NCBI RefSeq assembly: GCF_011397635.1
Contig: NC_064769.1
Coordinates: 21,097,207-21,161,206 of the forward strand
Origin: Epinephelus fuscoguttatus
Lineage: Eukaryota > Chordata > Actinopteri > Perciformes > Serranidae
Direction: 5' to 3'
DNA length: 64,000 nucleotides
Numbering within the stretch: position 1 is the first letter of the stretch; the number at the start of each line of letters is the position of its first letter. The translations under genes were made by a program, and so were the position numbers. Of this stretch, positions 1-11,437 are shown in pieces. Below the pieces are notes generated by a model. That model ran no database searches. It saw nothing but the letters and a program-made list of their open reading frames with translations, and was not told the origin of the DNA.

Positions 1-663
1 TCTTATTCAAATCACTACGGTGATACAAGCAGGACGATTTTTGCTTTTGCTTTTGCTCATTATGATAGTGTCTCTCTTTGTGTGTATGTGTGCATGTGTG
101 TGTGTGTTAATTCGCAGCCATTAGGCTGGAAGGAAACACTTTTCCCTCTGAGTGTATTTTAAGGATTAAGATAAACAGACTTTAACAAGGTGCCATTATC
201 GCTTCCACACACACTCTCTCTCTCATGTGTACATTTCACAAAGGCCGCATAGGCAGGTTGTTACAGTCCAGAAGGATGTCGACCAAAATTCTAATAAACA
301 AGTATGTGTGTGCACTTCACTAGGTGATGATGACCTGTGGCATAAGGTAGTTACAATGGGCCCCAGTGCACACTGTTATGACGGGCTCTTGTGCACGCTA
401 GTTACCATATAGCTACTGCACCATGTATGTAAATGACAAAAATACCAAAGAAAATAAAGAATTATTCATTTAATTGGATCGTTTTTTATTATTTATCTAT
501 AGTTTATGTAGAATAAGCATATATTTTCTGACAGATTGCTACTGACTATTACAAAAAAAAAGAAAATATAGCAAATGGCACCATGTTTAATTCAATATGA
601 GTTCCTCTTTGAACACAGGCATACTTCTGAGGTGGCACTCTGACACAAGGGCTTTTCTGCCCA

Positions 664-975
664 GCATATAAGGCAGTAGCTAAGTCCATAGGGACTTGGG
701 TTGGGATCCAGAGGGTTGTGGTTCAAGTCCCCGTCCAGACCAAATATGGAGCATGGACTGGTAGCTGGAGAGATGCCAGTTTGCCTAGTGGGCACTACTA
801 AGGTGCTCTTGAAGATGGCACTGATCCTCCAACTGCTCTGGGTGTCCATGGGCTGCCACTTCACACTGATATCTCTCCATTTGATGCATGTATATGTCTG
901 GTTTGTGTGTGTGTGTGTGTGTGTGTGTATTTCGGGCCTGTGTGTGTATGACAACAGAGTGGAAAAAAAATCAAT
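664..975 (+). mobile_element. tRNA-derived SINE
   Basis: A Pol III B-box-like motif (ggttcaagtcc, 720-730) sits inside a tRNA-like head. It is followed by a body ending in a GT-rich stretch, an 'acaacagagtgg' segment and a short A-rich tail near 961-968. The wording of the head and body ('gggacttgggttgggatcc', 'ggtagctggagagatgcca') matches a tRNA-derived SINE that I recall as very common in percomorph fish. The edges are approximate and no clear target-site duplication was found. Chance frames in this copy are not genes. Confidence 0.75.
904..928. repeat. (GT)n microsatellite
   Basis: Perfect dinucleotide run inside the 3' part of the SINE. Confidence 0.9.
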
Positions 976-1499
976 TTATAAAGTATATCTTCTTCTTCCT
1001 GTCCTAGTCTTTCTGTGGGCCCCAGTGCAACCACCTTGCCCTCACTGTCTTGATTTAAAGGCCACAATATTCCTGAAATTATATCTAGTCAGTATCATTA
1101 TTTTATTGTAATTTATTTCAGTTTAACTGCAGTATCCCAACTCACAGGAAGGATGACAAGAGTCATTAGGCAGGTCTATAAGTTAAATGTATTGACTCAC
1201 AAAAAAAATCACAAAAATACCCCGCTGTCCTCAGATTGGGGGAAATTATCTAAATATATCAGCCACCTGTGCCCTCAAATAACCCAAGGTGCCAATTACA
1301 TATGACTTAAATCCCAAGATAAACGCTGCTATAGAATCTCAAGAGGGCGGAATTACAGAAAATATGAAAATGTCCCAATCTAATCATCATTAAGGCAGGT
1401 CGTGCTTTTGTGGCTAATTGAGGTCAGTCTAAACGTAACGACGCAGCGACGTATAGGCTCCAATAATTACCTTCTCGTGCTAACAAATGCACCACAAAG

Positions 1500-1800
1500 A
1501 CTGTTTGCGCGGCAGCTGCCCGCGTGTCCGACGCGTTCAATTGACCTCCCGATCAGCCCAGGTAGAGAGGAGAGACAAACACCCAGAGACACAGAGGAGC
1601 GGGGTGTTTTAGACTTGAAGTGGCTGTTAGTGTTGATGCCCGGCAATTACGCACAATCAGTCCGAGAGCTGCAGACCTGCTCCGCGCGCACAATGGAGCC
1701 CCGCGCGCAGTGGAACCTGGGGGTGAGGCCCGCGTGCTGCTCAAGTGCGTGCAGCTGCGAGCGCTCCAGAGAGAAAGCTCACTTCCCCTGCAATTAGCTA
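1500..1800. other. GC/CpG-rich block within the morn5 last intron
   Basis: This roughly 300-bp stretch is rich in CpG and GCGC motifs (ccgcgcgcac, gcgcgcagtgg) inside an otherwise AT-rich intron and carries no recognisable repeat. It contains an ATG-led frame (1693 on) that reaches a splice-donor-like ggg|gtgagg around 1720. It does not match the start of morn5. It could be a CpG-island promoter of an unannotated transcript or a regulatory element; neither can be decided from sequence alone. Confidence 0.35.
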
Positions 1801-2257
1801 CTCATTTCAGTTTTAACAATGAAAAACTGGTTTATTATCAGCTCCTCTGGCAGTCGTTTCGGTTTTAAAAAAAAATTGGCCACCTTTTTTTTTTTTTTGG
1901 TGAGGGGGAGGTTATTATTTATTGGTGTCTGAAGTGGCTCTGAGAAGTTATTTTCTCCTAATTGTCAGGCTTATCTTGATTTGACAAATTTACCCGAGAC
2001 TTGAATGGCACTTCACTGTCGCAGCCTCACACACGAAATGACCTGTGGTTTAATTATGCAGGCTACTGGTTATTATTATTACAGTTTGTGATTTAAACGC
2101 TTTACCTTTACACCTCAGTTTGCATTTGTATTCCTTTATTTATTTAATTATAATTTAAACGTTTGGAAAAAAATCAATTTACTTTCACTCCACAGTGTTT
2201 TCCAATAATATGAACCAAAAAAATTCTAAATTATTTCAAATGAAATCTTTCCAACAG

Positions 2258-2376
2258 ATGATTCCGAACATGAGTGGATTGTGCGGACTTGCCGGAAAGC
2301 TTGGGATGAGGTTGTTGGCACTGATCCTGAAAAGTCTGTTGCAACAGTTCCTGAAGAGACCAGCAATACCAAGTGA
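2258..2376 (+). CDS. morn5: morn5, last coding exon (MORN repeat-containing protein 5)
   Basis: The exon follows an acceptor (ccaacag, ending 2257), opens with the last two bases of a split codon, and runs to TGA at 2374-2376. The translation includes DSEHEWIVRTCRKAWDEV, which matches the C-terminal signature of MORN5 (human ends with EHEWITRTCRKG). MORN5 is a small MORN-repeat protein expressed mainly in ciliated tissue and testis; its MORN repeats lie in upstream exons outside the window. Human MORN5 stops right after RTCRKG, whereas this copy continues for about 25 residues, so it has a C-terminal extension. The gene is tail-to-tail with lhx6, as in human. Confidence 0.85.
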
Positions 2377-2418
2377 CACATTTTTTTACACTCCACTTTA
2401 TATCTGTATGAATAGCCC

Positions 2419-2424
2419 ATTAAA
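2419..2424 (+). terminator. morn5: Candidate morn5 poly(A) signal (ATTAAA)
   Basis: An ATTAAA hexamer lies 43 bp after the morn5 stop and is followed by a T/GT-rich stretch (tttttttgtcttgtgtt) that would serve as the downstream element. Position and context fit a short 3' UTR. Confidence 0.45.
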
Positions 2425-3356
2425 ACAGGGAATTAATTGATTTTTTTGTCTTGTGTTACATGTCTTTAGTGAAGAAGTTTAATGAACAAAAATCATCTTT
2501 TAGTGGTAAAATATATTTACTTTTTTAAATACTCCTTGGTATCGATATTGTAGTAGTTGTTACCACTGCCTATTATTTATGTTTTCTGTGCTTTGTGTGT
2601 GTGTGTGAGAGAGAGAGTTTAAGAGAGGTTTAAAAAGGGAAAGAGTCTGAGAATGTACAAGCACTAAGGGTCCAGTAATGATTTTAAATGTACTCTATGT
2701 TGTTTTGAGTTTGCTTGAACTCCATGTGATGTTACTGGCATGCTGATTAGAGGCATTTACTATAAGAATATCACATTCCAGGGTCAGAAGTCTAGAGATA
2801 AGATTTTTGGCTGTATCTCTTACATGCACATTCACATCCTAAAAATAAGTGCTTTTTTGCATGCAAATACAGTATAATATTCAAAATATTAAAATGGAGG
2901 TATGACCATTTATAGTCTACATGTCAGTAAATAAGATAATGAATATTTAGGTTTTCAATGAAATGTTAAATAGTCAGAGTCATATTTTGATATCAAATGT
3001 AAGAGATTCGCTGGATATGACCCATGCATTACCGCTAAAACAACATATCCTAAATTATATTCATTGTGTGTTGTGTCTAATGTTTTTAGGGCACAGTTCT
3101 GCTGTGTGAGGGTCATGTACTCCCTTTAACATATAGTCACCATAAACTGCAGAGGATTTGTTGGGGTACAATAGCTCCTCAGTCACCTAACAACTTCACA
3201 AGTTGAAAGATTTTTTTTTTTTTTTAAAAAAAAGCATCAATAAATAAAGAGATTAAGACATGAAGTCCTCTAAAGGCAGCAGTCATTTGTACAGAGGGAA
3301 TCTTTCCCATGATGCACCTTTCCTGCTTCATGGCAAATGCACATTCACAAAAAAAT

Positions 3357-3360
<4 letters not shown>

Positions 3361-3413
<53 letters not shown>
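3361..3413. repeat. (CA)n microsatellite
   Basis: Nearly perfect CA run of about 53 bp, with one CG interruption near the end. Confidence 0.95.
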
Positions 3414-3910
3414 TAGGATGTACGCACACAACTATCCACAAAAAACAAGAGGAAATACATGCACCCACAAACAAAGCACTAAACATCATGCACAATTATA
3501 AAACACATAGAACATACAATTACTTCATATTCATTTATTTTATTTGTACGTTTGTCATCTGCAAAATCCTGTCCAGTTGAGCCTAATTTGACGTTTGGAA
3601 AAATTATTATTGCTTCGTTAATTTATCCTCACAAATGATCCAAAAACCACAAAAATATCACATTCTATTTTATTGCATTTTAGTACACAAAACATTTATG
3701 ATGCACAGTCTATCAAATAAACTTTTTTGTTTGCTTTCATTTCGTGTTTTTTTAACAAAACAAAACAATTTCAGAGGGGGGGGAAAAGTGCTTTACAGGG
3801 ATTTACCGTCTCAATAAATACAAGGACATTGAGGTCTTGTTGGATCCTGTTCTTCACACAATGGCCATGGCACATAAAAATACAGATGCACACTCTCTAC
3901 CCCTGCCAAT

Positions 3911-3957
3911 ACACACACACACACACACGCACGCACACACACACACACGCACACACA
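3911..3957. repeat. (AC)n microsatellite with GC interruptions
   Basis: AC run of about 47 bp broken by three 'gc' units. Confidence 0.95.
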
Positions 3958-5138
3958 TATGTCTTACTATGTACAACTCCAGTCTGTTTCATATTGTCCA
4001 TATTGTACCAAAACACCAACACTCATTTTCCCTCTTTGTGCGAAACACACAGAAGCTGAACAAGCAACCTTAGAAATTATAAATTAGTGTATTACTTGTT
4101 TGGGAATATGAAAATAATAACAGATTCTGTAGGAACATTTATGCTCATCTCAGACCTCTCTCTGTCAGATTAAAGAAATGTAACAGGATTGTGACGGCTT
4201 AAAATCTGTTCGCTCCTGCTTCTAATGTTACACCCATAATTTAATAACACACAAACCCAGACAATGTGCTCTGTGGTTTTCCTTCATGATAAACTGCTGA
4301 TGGAAGATTTAAAATAATTTGTTCTACACAATAAAATTTAAAAAAAAAAACACGAAAATCTGGCTGGAATTTTAATGATCGGATTCACTGCTGTGAAGTA
4401 TCTTCTAATAATGGAAAAGATAAGGCACACTATATGTTCATTCTTTAACAAAAATCTAATTCTACACCTCATTAGAGTGGAAAATGACCCAAAATGTGAC
4501 TAAGAAGTTTCAGTTTTTACTTATGTCAGTCCTAACGAAAATATTTCAACAGTCAACTTATTTAATTTACATGTATGTTTCCATCATGGTTGCTCAGAGA
4601 GAAAAGAGTGAGGAGTCTTACCTCTAATGTGGTCTACTGTGTGTGCGGGGCCCCGTGGGCCACAATGACAGTTCCCCCTTATTTTTCCCCTCTTTGTTTA
4701 TCTTCAGTATTCTGACAGCACTCACTCCTGCTTCCTCGGTCAGCTTCATCCCCTTAAAATTCCCTCCACCTTTCAAGTCAGATGGTTGATGGGAAGACTG
4801 GAGGATGCTGTACATGTGAAGCAGAATGGGTCCTTTAGGTGGTGTAAAATACAGTCAGTGAGCTCCCGCTAATGATAAATGCTTCACAATTGTTTTTGAC
4901 AGAGTGGCTGCAGGTGGGATATTCCTGTCCTCAGAAAAAACATAATGACAGATGTAGCTTTCCCTCGTTCTTCCATTTCTCTTTCTGTTTCCGAGTGGGC
5001 AGGGCTCCTGTAAGATGTGTCTTTTCTCCGAGCTGACTCCTGCGCGACCTCCGGGTCAGGTCTGTAGACGTCAGCGATGGGAGATCAAGGGTTAGGATTC
5101 GGAGGTTTAGGGGTCATGGGGGTCATAGTGGTGGAGCG

Positions 5139-5218
5139 CTAGCGGCTGAGGGGGAGCTGTGGCAGCGACATGGCCTGGTGAGGGAGACTCTGAGAGGTCA
5201 GCACGGAGAAGGGATGAC
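5139..5218 (-). CDS. lhx6: lhx6 terminal coding exon 9
   Basis: It completes S350 and encodes 25 further residues, HPFSVLT to PQLPLSR, then TAG (5141-5139). This matches the shorter human LHX6 C-terminal isoform (HPFSVLT..QLPLSR). The tail of the longer human isoform (QVQCGQ..) was not found nearby. Acceptor ttctccag. Confidence 0.92.
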
Positions 5219-8200
5219 CTGGAGAACACACACAGAAAAAATGGATTTTAAAATAGTGGAATTAAGACCTACAAGTCAAGCACTAACAAGAAGGGGTAAA
5301 GGTTTATGTTCTTTACTAGGGGTGTAACGATACTTCGATCCACATCGATACATCGATTCATTGATTAACAATCCGATTATATCGATGCAAAATGAAAACA
5401 TCAATCCATATCGTCATCTTAAAGATACACATTTATTTTGAAATTCACATAGCACATCTGTGTCACCATTTCTGGGCAAGCGCGCCTTTGCTCAAACAAC
5501 AAACAGAGCTCAGAAATAAAATGGTCAAATCATATTCTAGTTGTTTTTGTGAGTTGATGTAAATGATTGTGTTTGATGGGCATATGATATCGCGTCATAT
5601 CGATCGCAGGCTCCTGAATCGAATCGAATCAAAATCGTATTGTGACAGACTTTGTGATATCGGCAAACATCGTATCGTCATCCAAACAAATCGATATAAT
5701 ATCGTATCGTGATGAAGCTGGTGATTTACACCCCTATTCTTTACTGCACAATAGCAAAACTCACTGTCGATATACCCGTGAAGGGCCACCATGCGTGCCC
5801 GCTCAGGACTGCCGAAGGGGGAGTAATGCAGCTCATCGGGCAGGGACGAGGGTATCCTGGACTGGGGATGACCTGGGGGAGCCCCACTGTGCTGGGGCGT
5901 GTGCTTTTTGTGTCTTGCTCTGCAGTTTTGAAACCACACCTATGAAGATGCAATGTAACCAGACATCAAGTAGCTATATTCTTAAAATCAAATCTGTTGA
6001 TGTATTTCAAAGCCAGGTATGTTTTTTTAAGAATCAGAAACGGCAGACAAAACTTTAAAAATATATTATTTAAAATACATATAAAACAGTCAACACAATC
6101 TGATGTTTTCTTATTTTATTAATTGCGTGGCTTGACCAAGTTGAAGGTGCTTGCATGTTGCTGAATTACACTATTTCAATTCATACAGCCACATCCGCTC
6201 CATAATATAAAGGGGTTCATCGGGGTGGGTGTGGGTCTCTGTGAACTGACCTGTATAACTCTCCTGCTGAGGCCTGTCATGTCGGCTAGTTTCTGTAGTG
6301 TCTGGGCATCTGGGTTGTTGTCCTGGGCAAACTGAGCCTGCATGATCTGCATAATGAGGCCAAACATTAGCATGAAATCAACATTGCTGAAATCGAATTA
6401 TTACGGAAATCATTATATATTGCAATTAGAATGCAGTGGTGGAATTTTCATGCATGATGGCAGTTTTTTTCATTTAAAAATTAAAAAATCAAGCACAAGG
6501 GGAAAATGATCCAAAGATGTCATGCTAACAGTCGGTCTCTAGTATGGGTACCGCCTCTAGTCCTGGCAATAGCATTCACCTTAATGTGTTTATCAGTGAA
6601 TTATTATCACAGTCAGAACATGCAGGAGCATTGATGGATGTGGAGGAGTGGAGTGTGTGTGCAGAGCATTACAGCAGAAGAACATAAAAAAGCAAACACC
6701 ATCTGGAGCGCAGTACAAGAAAAAAGAAGACGAAATTTGCACAGAACATATTCTTTTATTGTTTATTTATTATTATTGTTTGTTAGTTGGTTCAGTTGTT
6801 AATTTGTGTGCCTAGACCGTCTGGCACCGAGTCTGACCTGTAGCTGTTCTGCAGTGAAAGATGTCCGTGCCCTTTTGGCCGGTTTGGGTTGACTGTCTTG
6901 TTCTGTTGGAACTGCTCCTTCTAATGTGATACCATTGCCTGAAACACACAACAGCACACACGTATAAGACGACAGACAAATTTGTTGAGTAACAATTTAA
7001 AATGATCAAGATATTCCCAGGAGATGTATTTAAACCAAAGGACTTGGACAGAGAATCATAAAGGGACTTTCCTTTCTAAATTGGGACCCAAATTTGAGGC
7101 TCTGAGCTCTTGTAATGTGACCGCTGAGAAATTAGAAAGAAGTAGGCCAGACATATTAAATTATCAGTGATATAAGAAATAATACATTGTACAAAGGTGG
7201 ATTGTGCCGTCATTATTTTGCTCACAGTTTTGGAGGGACTTTTGAGGAAACATCTGGATGGCCACAGAGAACCATTACAGTAAATTTGCCAGAACCACTA
7301 CTCACCACTCTCAGCTGCTCGTTTGAGGTTCTCCACCATGGTGTCGTAGTGGATCCTGCACAGGACCTTCTCCTCCACCAAGCCAAACTCCTCTCCCGTG
7401 GACAACTGCCTCTTACACGAGTAGCACGCAAAACATGCCAAGTGGTATGCGTTTCCCCTCGCGCGCCGCACCCAGTCGCTGGCGTATATCTGCCGCCCAC
7501 AGCGGGCACACTTAGTACCAAACCTACTGTGAGGGAGAGAGAATGAGAACAGAGGTAGAGGAGGAGAAAAGGAATGGGGAATTAGTGTTTTATTATTGGG
7601 GTAGAAGCAACATTTCGGTGGAGAAAACTGCAGTGGTCAATGATCTTTTAATCTCAAGGCCATTCCCAGATAGTACACACACAGAATTAAACATGCACAG
7701 ACGTCCTTTTTCTCTGAGAATACATTGAGAGAGCTGAAGTTGAAAATAAGTGTTTTTAAAGTCGAAGTTTTGGCAGAACTCAAAGGGTTTAAGGAAGAAA
7801 CCTTGGAGGAGGATGTGGCCTTCAGAAAAGACTCCTGACTGCGGCTGCAAGCTGAGCCTTGAATGCAAACAAACCAACACCTGCAATTTCCTGGCTGATG
7901 CGTGAAGGCCCTGACATGTACACATGCGCACACACAAACACAGACATACGCACATGCCAGGGAGCAAACCTACACACATGTAAAGCGGGGTGGCTTTACA
8001 CACAGTGGAAGATGAAGAAAGACTCGGATGACATCACTCTAGATCGCCCCGCTGTAACTGATAGCAACAGTGAGGTCAGACGGCGTATAAACCCAAACCA
8101 CCTGACTTACTGTTCTGAATGGGTGGGTGGATGAAAGATAAATGGACAGGCTATGGAAAAAGAGTTTCTAGGCTACATACGTTTGTGAAGTCAGCAAATG

Positions 8201-11200
8201 ATTTGAGACAACTCCTCATGACCTCAAAACAACATATCAATGTCTGAAATAAACACGCTCTTGTCAAATGAAATATCCGAATTGCTGTAAATGTGACTGA
8301 GAACAAAATGAGACAAAGACTGCCGTAGATTTAATCACCATAACATTCATAATCTCCCAGAGATACGTGTGTGAGTTGTTTGAAAACAAACTTAATCTTA
8401 AAGGATAAGGCAGATGTTCTTTATTTTCCCTACTGTCGACTAATCACAGGAAAAGACCAAAACCAGTAATATGTTTGTCCGTCATTCAGTATCTGTTTGA
8501 TTTCCCTGCCCTGTCTGTGGCTTCCAGCTCCAAGCCCGTTTAATCCTCCTGAAGATCTTTGAAAATGGGGCACAAATATATAGTTTCATTTCTTAAAAAA
8601 AGGCTGGGTAGCATCCTAAAACAGCTGGGCACTGCTGTTTTTCACAATCATTATTCAAACAAGAGTAAACAAGTATTTGACAGGAACTATTTTCATCTGC
8701 GGACTGATACACATTTGGTGTTTTAGCAAGTATTTACCAGTGTTGGGCAGTAATGTGTAATGTAATGTTTTCACAATATGATGATCACTTGTCAATGTAG
8801 CGAAATATCATTTTCTCAGTCATGTGCAATACCACTTCTCATTGTCATATCAAATTTATATAACATTGATTAGCAGGCACAGTCTTTTTTTTCCAGCATT
8901 TTCATTCATGTTTAGTAACTCTTGTACTTATCTTACTCATATTGTTACTCTATTAGAAACTGGGTTTTGCTTTTGCTCCTAGAAAACACTTCTGTTCACC
9001 AGATATTTAATACTCTGTTGTTCTAAAACTGGGCCCAGTGAGTGATCCTGACCCGAGGAACCCACTGGTTGTTCTGGTGAATCGTTAAAATTGTGATTAC
9101 TGTACTTAGTGTCACTGTAATTTGAAGCATTCTCTGGCACAAGTTTTTCCTTCGGGATAAAGAAAGTTCTGTTGACTTGAATTGAATTGAATTAAAGAAT
9201 TACTAATAAAATTTCAGTAATATTATTACAGTTACTCCCAAAACAAATCACTCCTTACAACCTCACTTGTGTTGTCACCCCCTACTGATTTGAAATCCAA
9301 TAATCAATCAAATCTCGTCACACATGCACGTCACCATGGACCATGGAAACACTTAAATTCAGCGGCTGGAAATATTCCCATTACTTTGATTTTGTCAGAA
9401 GGAAAGATGACAATAACATTGCTGCTCCATGTAGTGGTACAAAGACCCTTTCCACTGCCAAAAACATGACCTGAAACCTCCTAATACGACCAACAGCACA
9501 TCAATGAGAAGTTTGCGGAAATGCACCCCAATAAGAGTGAGCCCTCCTCATCTTTGGATAGCTGCAGCCCTACACTGGCTATACGTGCAAAACTGGAATT
9601 TAATCGTGGACAGCTGCAGGTTACAAGCAAAAAAGAAATAATGAAGCTTGGTGCTGGATATGTGGCAGACGAAATGTTGCCTATCTCCATTAAAATACAG
9701 GTCACCAGGCAACAGAAGATCCCCAGGTAAAAATTCATTTGCAAGCTATCTAGCCTTAGCTGCACTTACCAGAGATTAGCCTGACGTTCACACAGAGGCG
9801 CATATGCAAAGGCTGAATTTTGCGGAGAAAGGACACAATTACCAATTTTGTGGAGTAATATGGGGAGTAATAATATTACCTTTTCAAAACTTTAACGAGT
9901 AATGAGTAATAAATTACAGTTTTTGTGTAACAACCCCAACTCTGGTATTCACAGCAGCAGGACAGTGATTCTGTAAATGCAGCTTATCATTATAAAAAAC
10001 ATGTTTTGCCACGAAATTATGAGGCTTATTACTGTGTTTTAAATAGTTTAGCACTACAATGGAGGTCTGTGACAGAGAGGAATAAGATATATCAGGCTTG
10101 CTCTTTTAATGATATTTATTGAAAATATGAAAAATATAGTGTCACCAGCCCTCTCCTTTAGCTGAGATAGAGCTCACTGAGCAGCTTGCACTGTGGAGAA
10201 TCAAAAAAACCCTTCACTTTAACACGACTGAAATATTATACAAATTTCCTGTTTTACACCAGAATCAAAAGAAATGAAGCTCCTCATTTAAAGAGCCGCA
10301 CATTGTGGGTTTAATGGGTATGAAATGCTTTACGTTTGAGCTGGTTATGGTGAGGTTAAGAGCCGTTGTTGGGGTCAGCAGCTGCCAATTCTGGTGAAAG
10401 AGGCTGGATTTGTAAGCAGCCTGCGAGGAAGTGCTGCCTCATGGGTAAAAGTGGGGGCAAAAAGCACAACAGCAGACTGGTTTTAGCTCAAATTATAAAC
10501 ATTTCCATACTGATAGGATTATTCTGCCAAGCAGGCACTGACACAGATCTTAAGAGCAAATGGCTGACTCAACATTTCTGACTGTGTGTTGCTAATACAC
10601 TTCTTATTTACCCTGCTTGATTTCAGCAAAGGCAGCAGAGATAAAGAGAAAAGTCGTACAAGCGCAGCATCAAAAACACGAGCCAAAATTCAAAGAGCAG
10701 TCACTAGTTGAAAGGTATGAAGGAGGCACAAACTGGTGAGGGCAGGATGAAAAGAATAGACATGGAGAGAGGAAGTAAGTGGCTGGGGGAAATAGCAAAG
10801 CAAAGAGCTGTCGATGGCAGAGAGAGAGAGGGAAAGAGCAGGGGGACGGAGAGCACGAGGGTTGCCAAGTGAGTGGGTTTGGCAGCGTATCAGTGCACTC
10901 AAGTCCACTCTATCTGGGATGAAAGCATACTATAGCCCTGACATCTCACAAACTCATACCCCTCCTTATGTATATGAGCTTGTTGGCCAGAAGTTTCATT
11001 TCCCCGCGTGTCGTATGGGAGAGAATATTTATAGCTTGTCATTAAATGCCCACTGTTTGAGGATCTGCCTCTTATCTGTCTCACTCTGCATCCGTCTGTT
11101 TGCCCTCCTAGTTTTTATCACCGCTGTCAAGTAGCGCAACAATGTCCAAATACAAAAACAGCATCTACAGCACCAGGCCTGGCATTCCTCACAACAAACA

Positions 11201-11374
11201 AATTCAGCATTAGAGCAGTGAAACCACCAGTCTTTGTGGTGACCTTGAAATAAAATTAGCTGGCATGGCACTTACAGAGGGCTTAAGTTGTCACAGATAT
11301 GTGCAACTTAACCAAAAAACCTCTTATAACCCAATAAAGCCATTCCGGAGACAAATCGACTCCATGGCTTACTG

Positions 11375-11437
<63 letters not shown>

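Larger units (their letters stand above)
1..2257 (+). other. morn5: Final intron of morn5 (5' part outside window)
   Basis: This stretch lies upstream of the only morn5 exon I can find, so it is read as its last intron, continuing beyond the window edge. It holds a tRNA-derived SINE (about 664-975), a (GT)n run, a GC/CpG-rich block around 1500-1800, and AT-rich non-repetitive DNA from 1810 to 2110. I found no other morn5 exon in it. The intron ends in a normal acceptor (tttccaacag) at 2257. Confidence 0.6.
2425..5138. other. Intergenic gap and lhx6 3' UTR (convergent genes)
   Basis: This is the tail-to-tail gap between morn5 (+) and lhx6 (-). The right part should be the lhx6 3' UTR. On the minus strand, ATTAAA occurs at 4566-4561 and AATAAA at 3674-3669, either of which could end the transcript. 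Two CA microsatellites lie at 3361-3413 and 3911-3957. No coding exon was recognised; an alternative lhx6 terminal exon of the human long isoform type was looked for and not found. Confidence 0.5.

Noticed and set aside
1620-1868. 82-codon frame in the GC-rich block
   Set aside because: No homology and it crosses a donor-like site; treated as a possible transcript start or regulatory block and not a coding gene.
5642-6058. 138-codon plus-strand frame
   Set aside because: It is antisense to lhx6 exon 8 and runs through the MITE; the real coding strand here is minus.
7187-7546. 119-codon plus-strand frame
   Set aside because: It is a shadow of lhx6 exon 5 (LIM2), which is clearly coded on the other strand.
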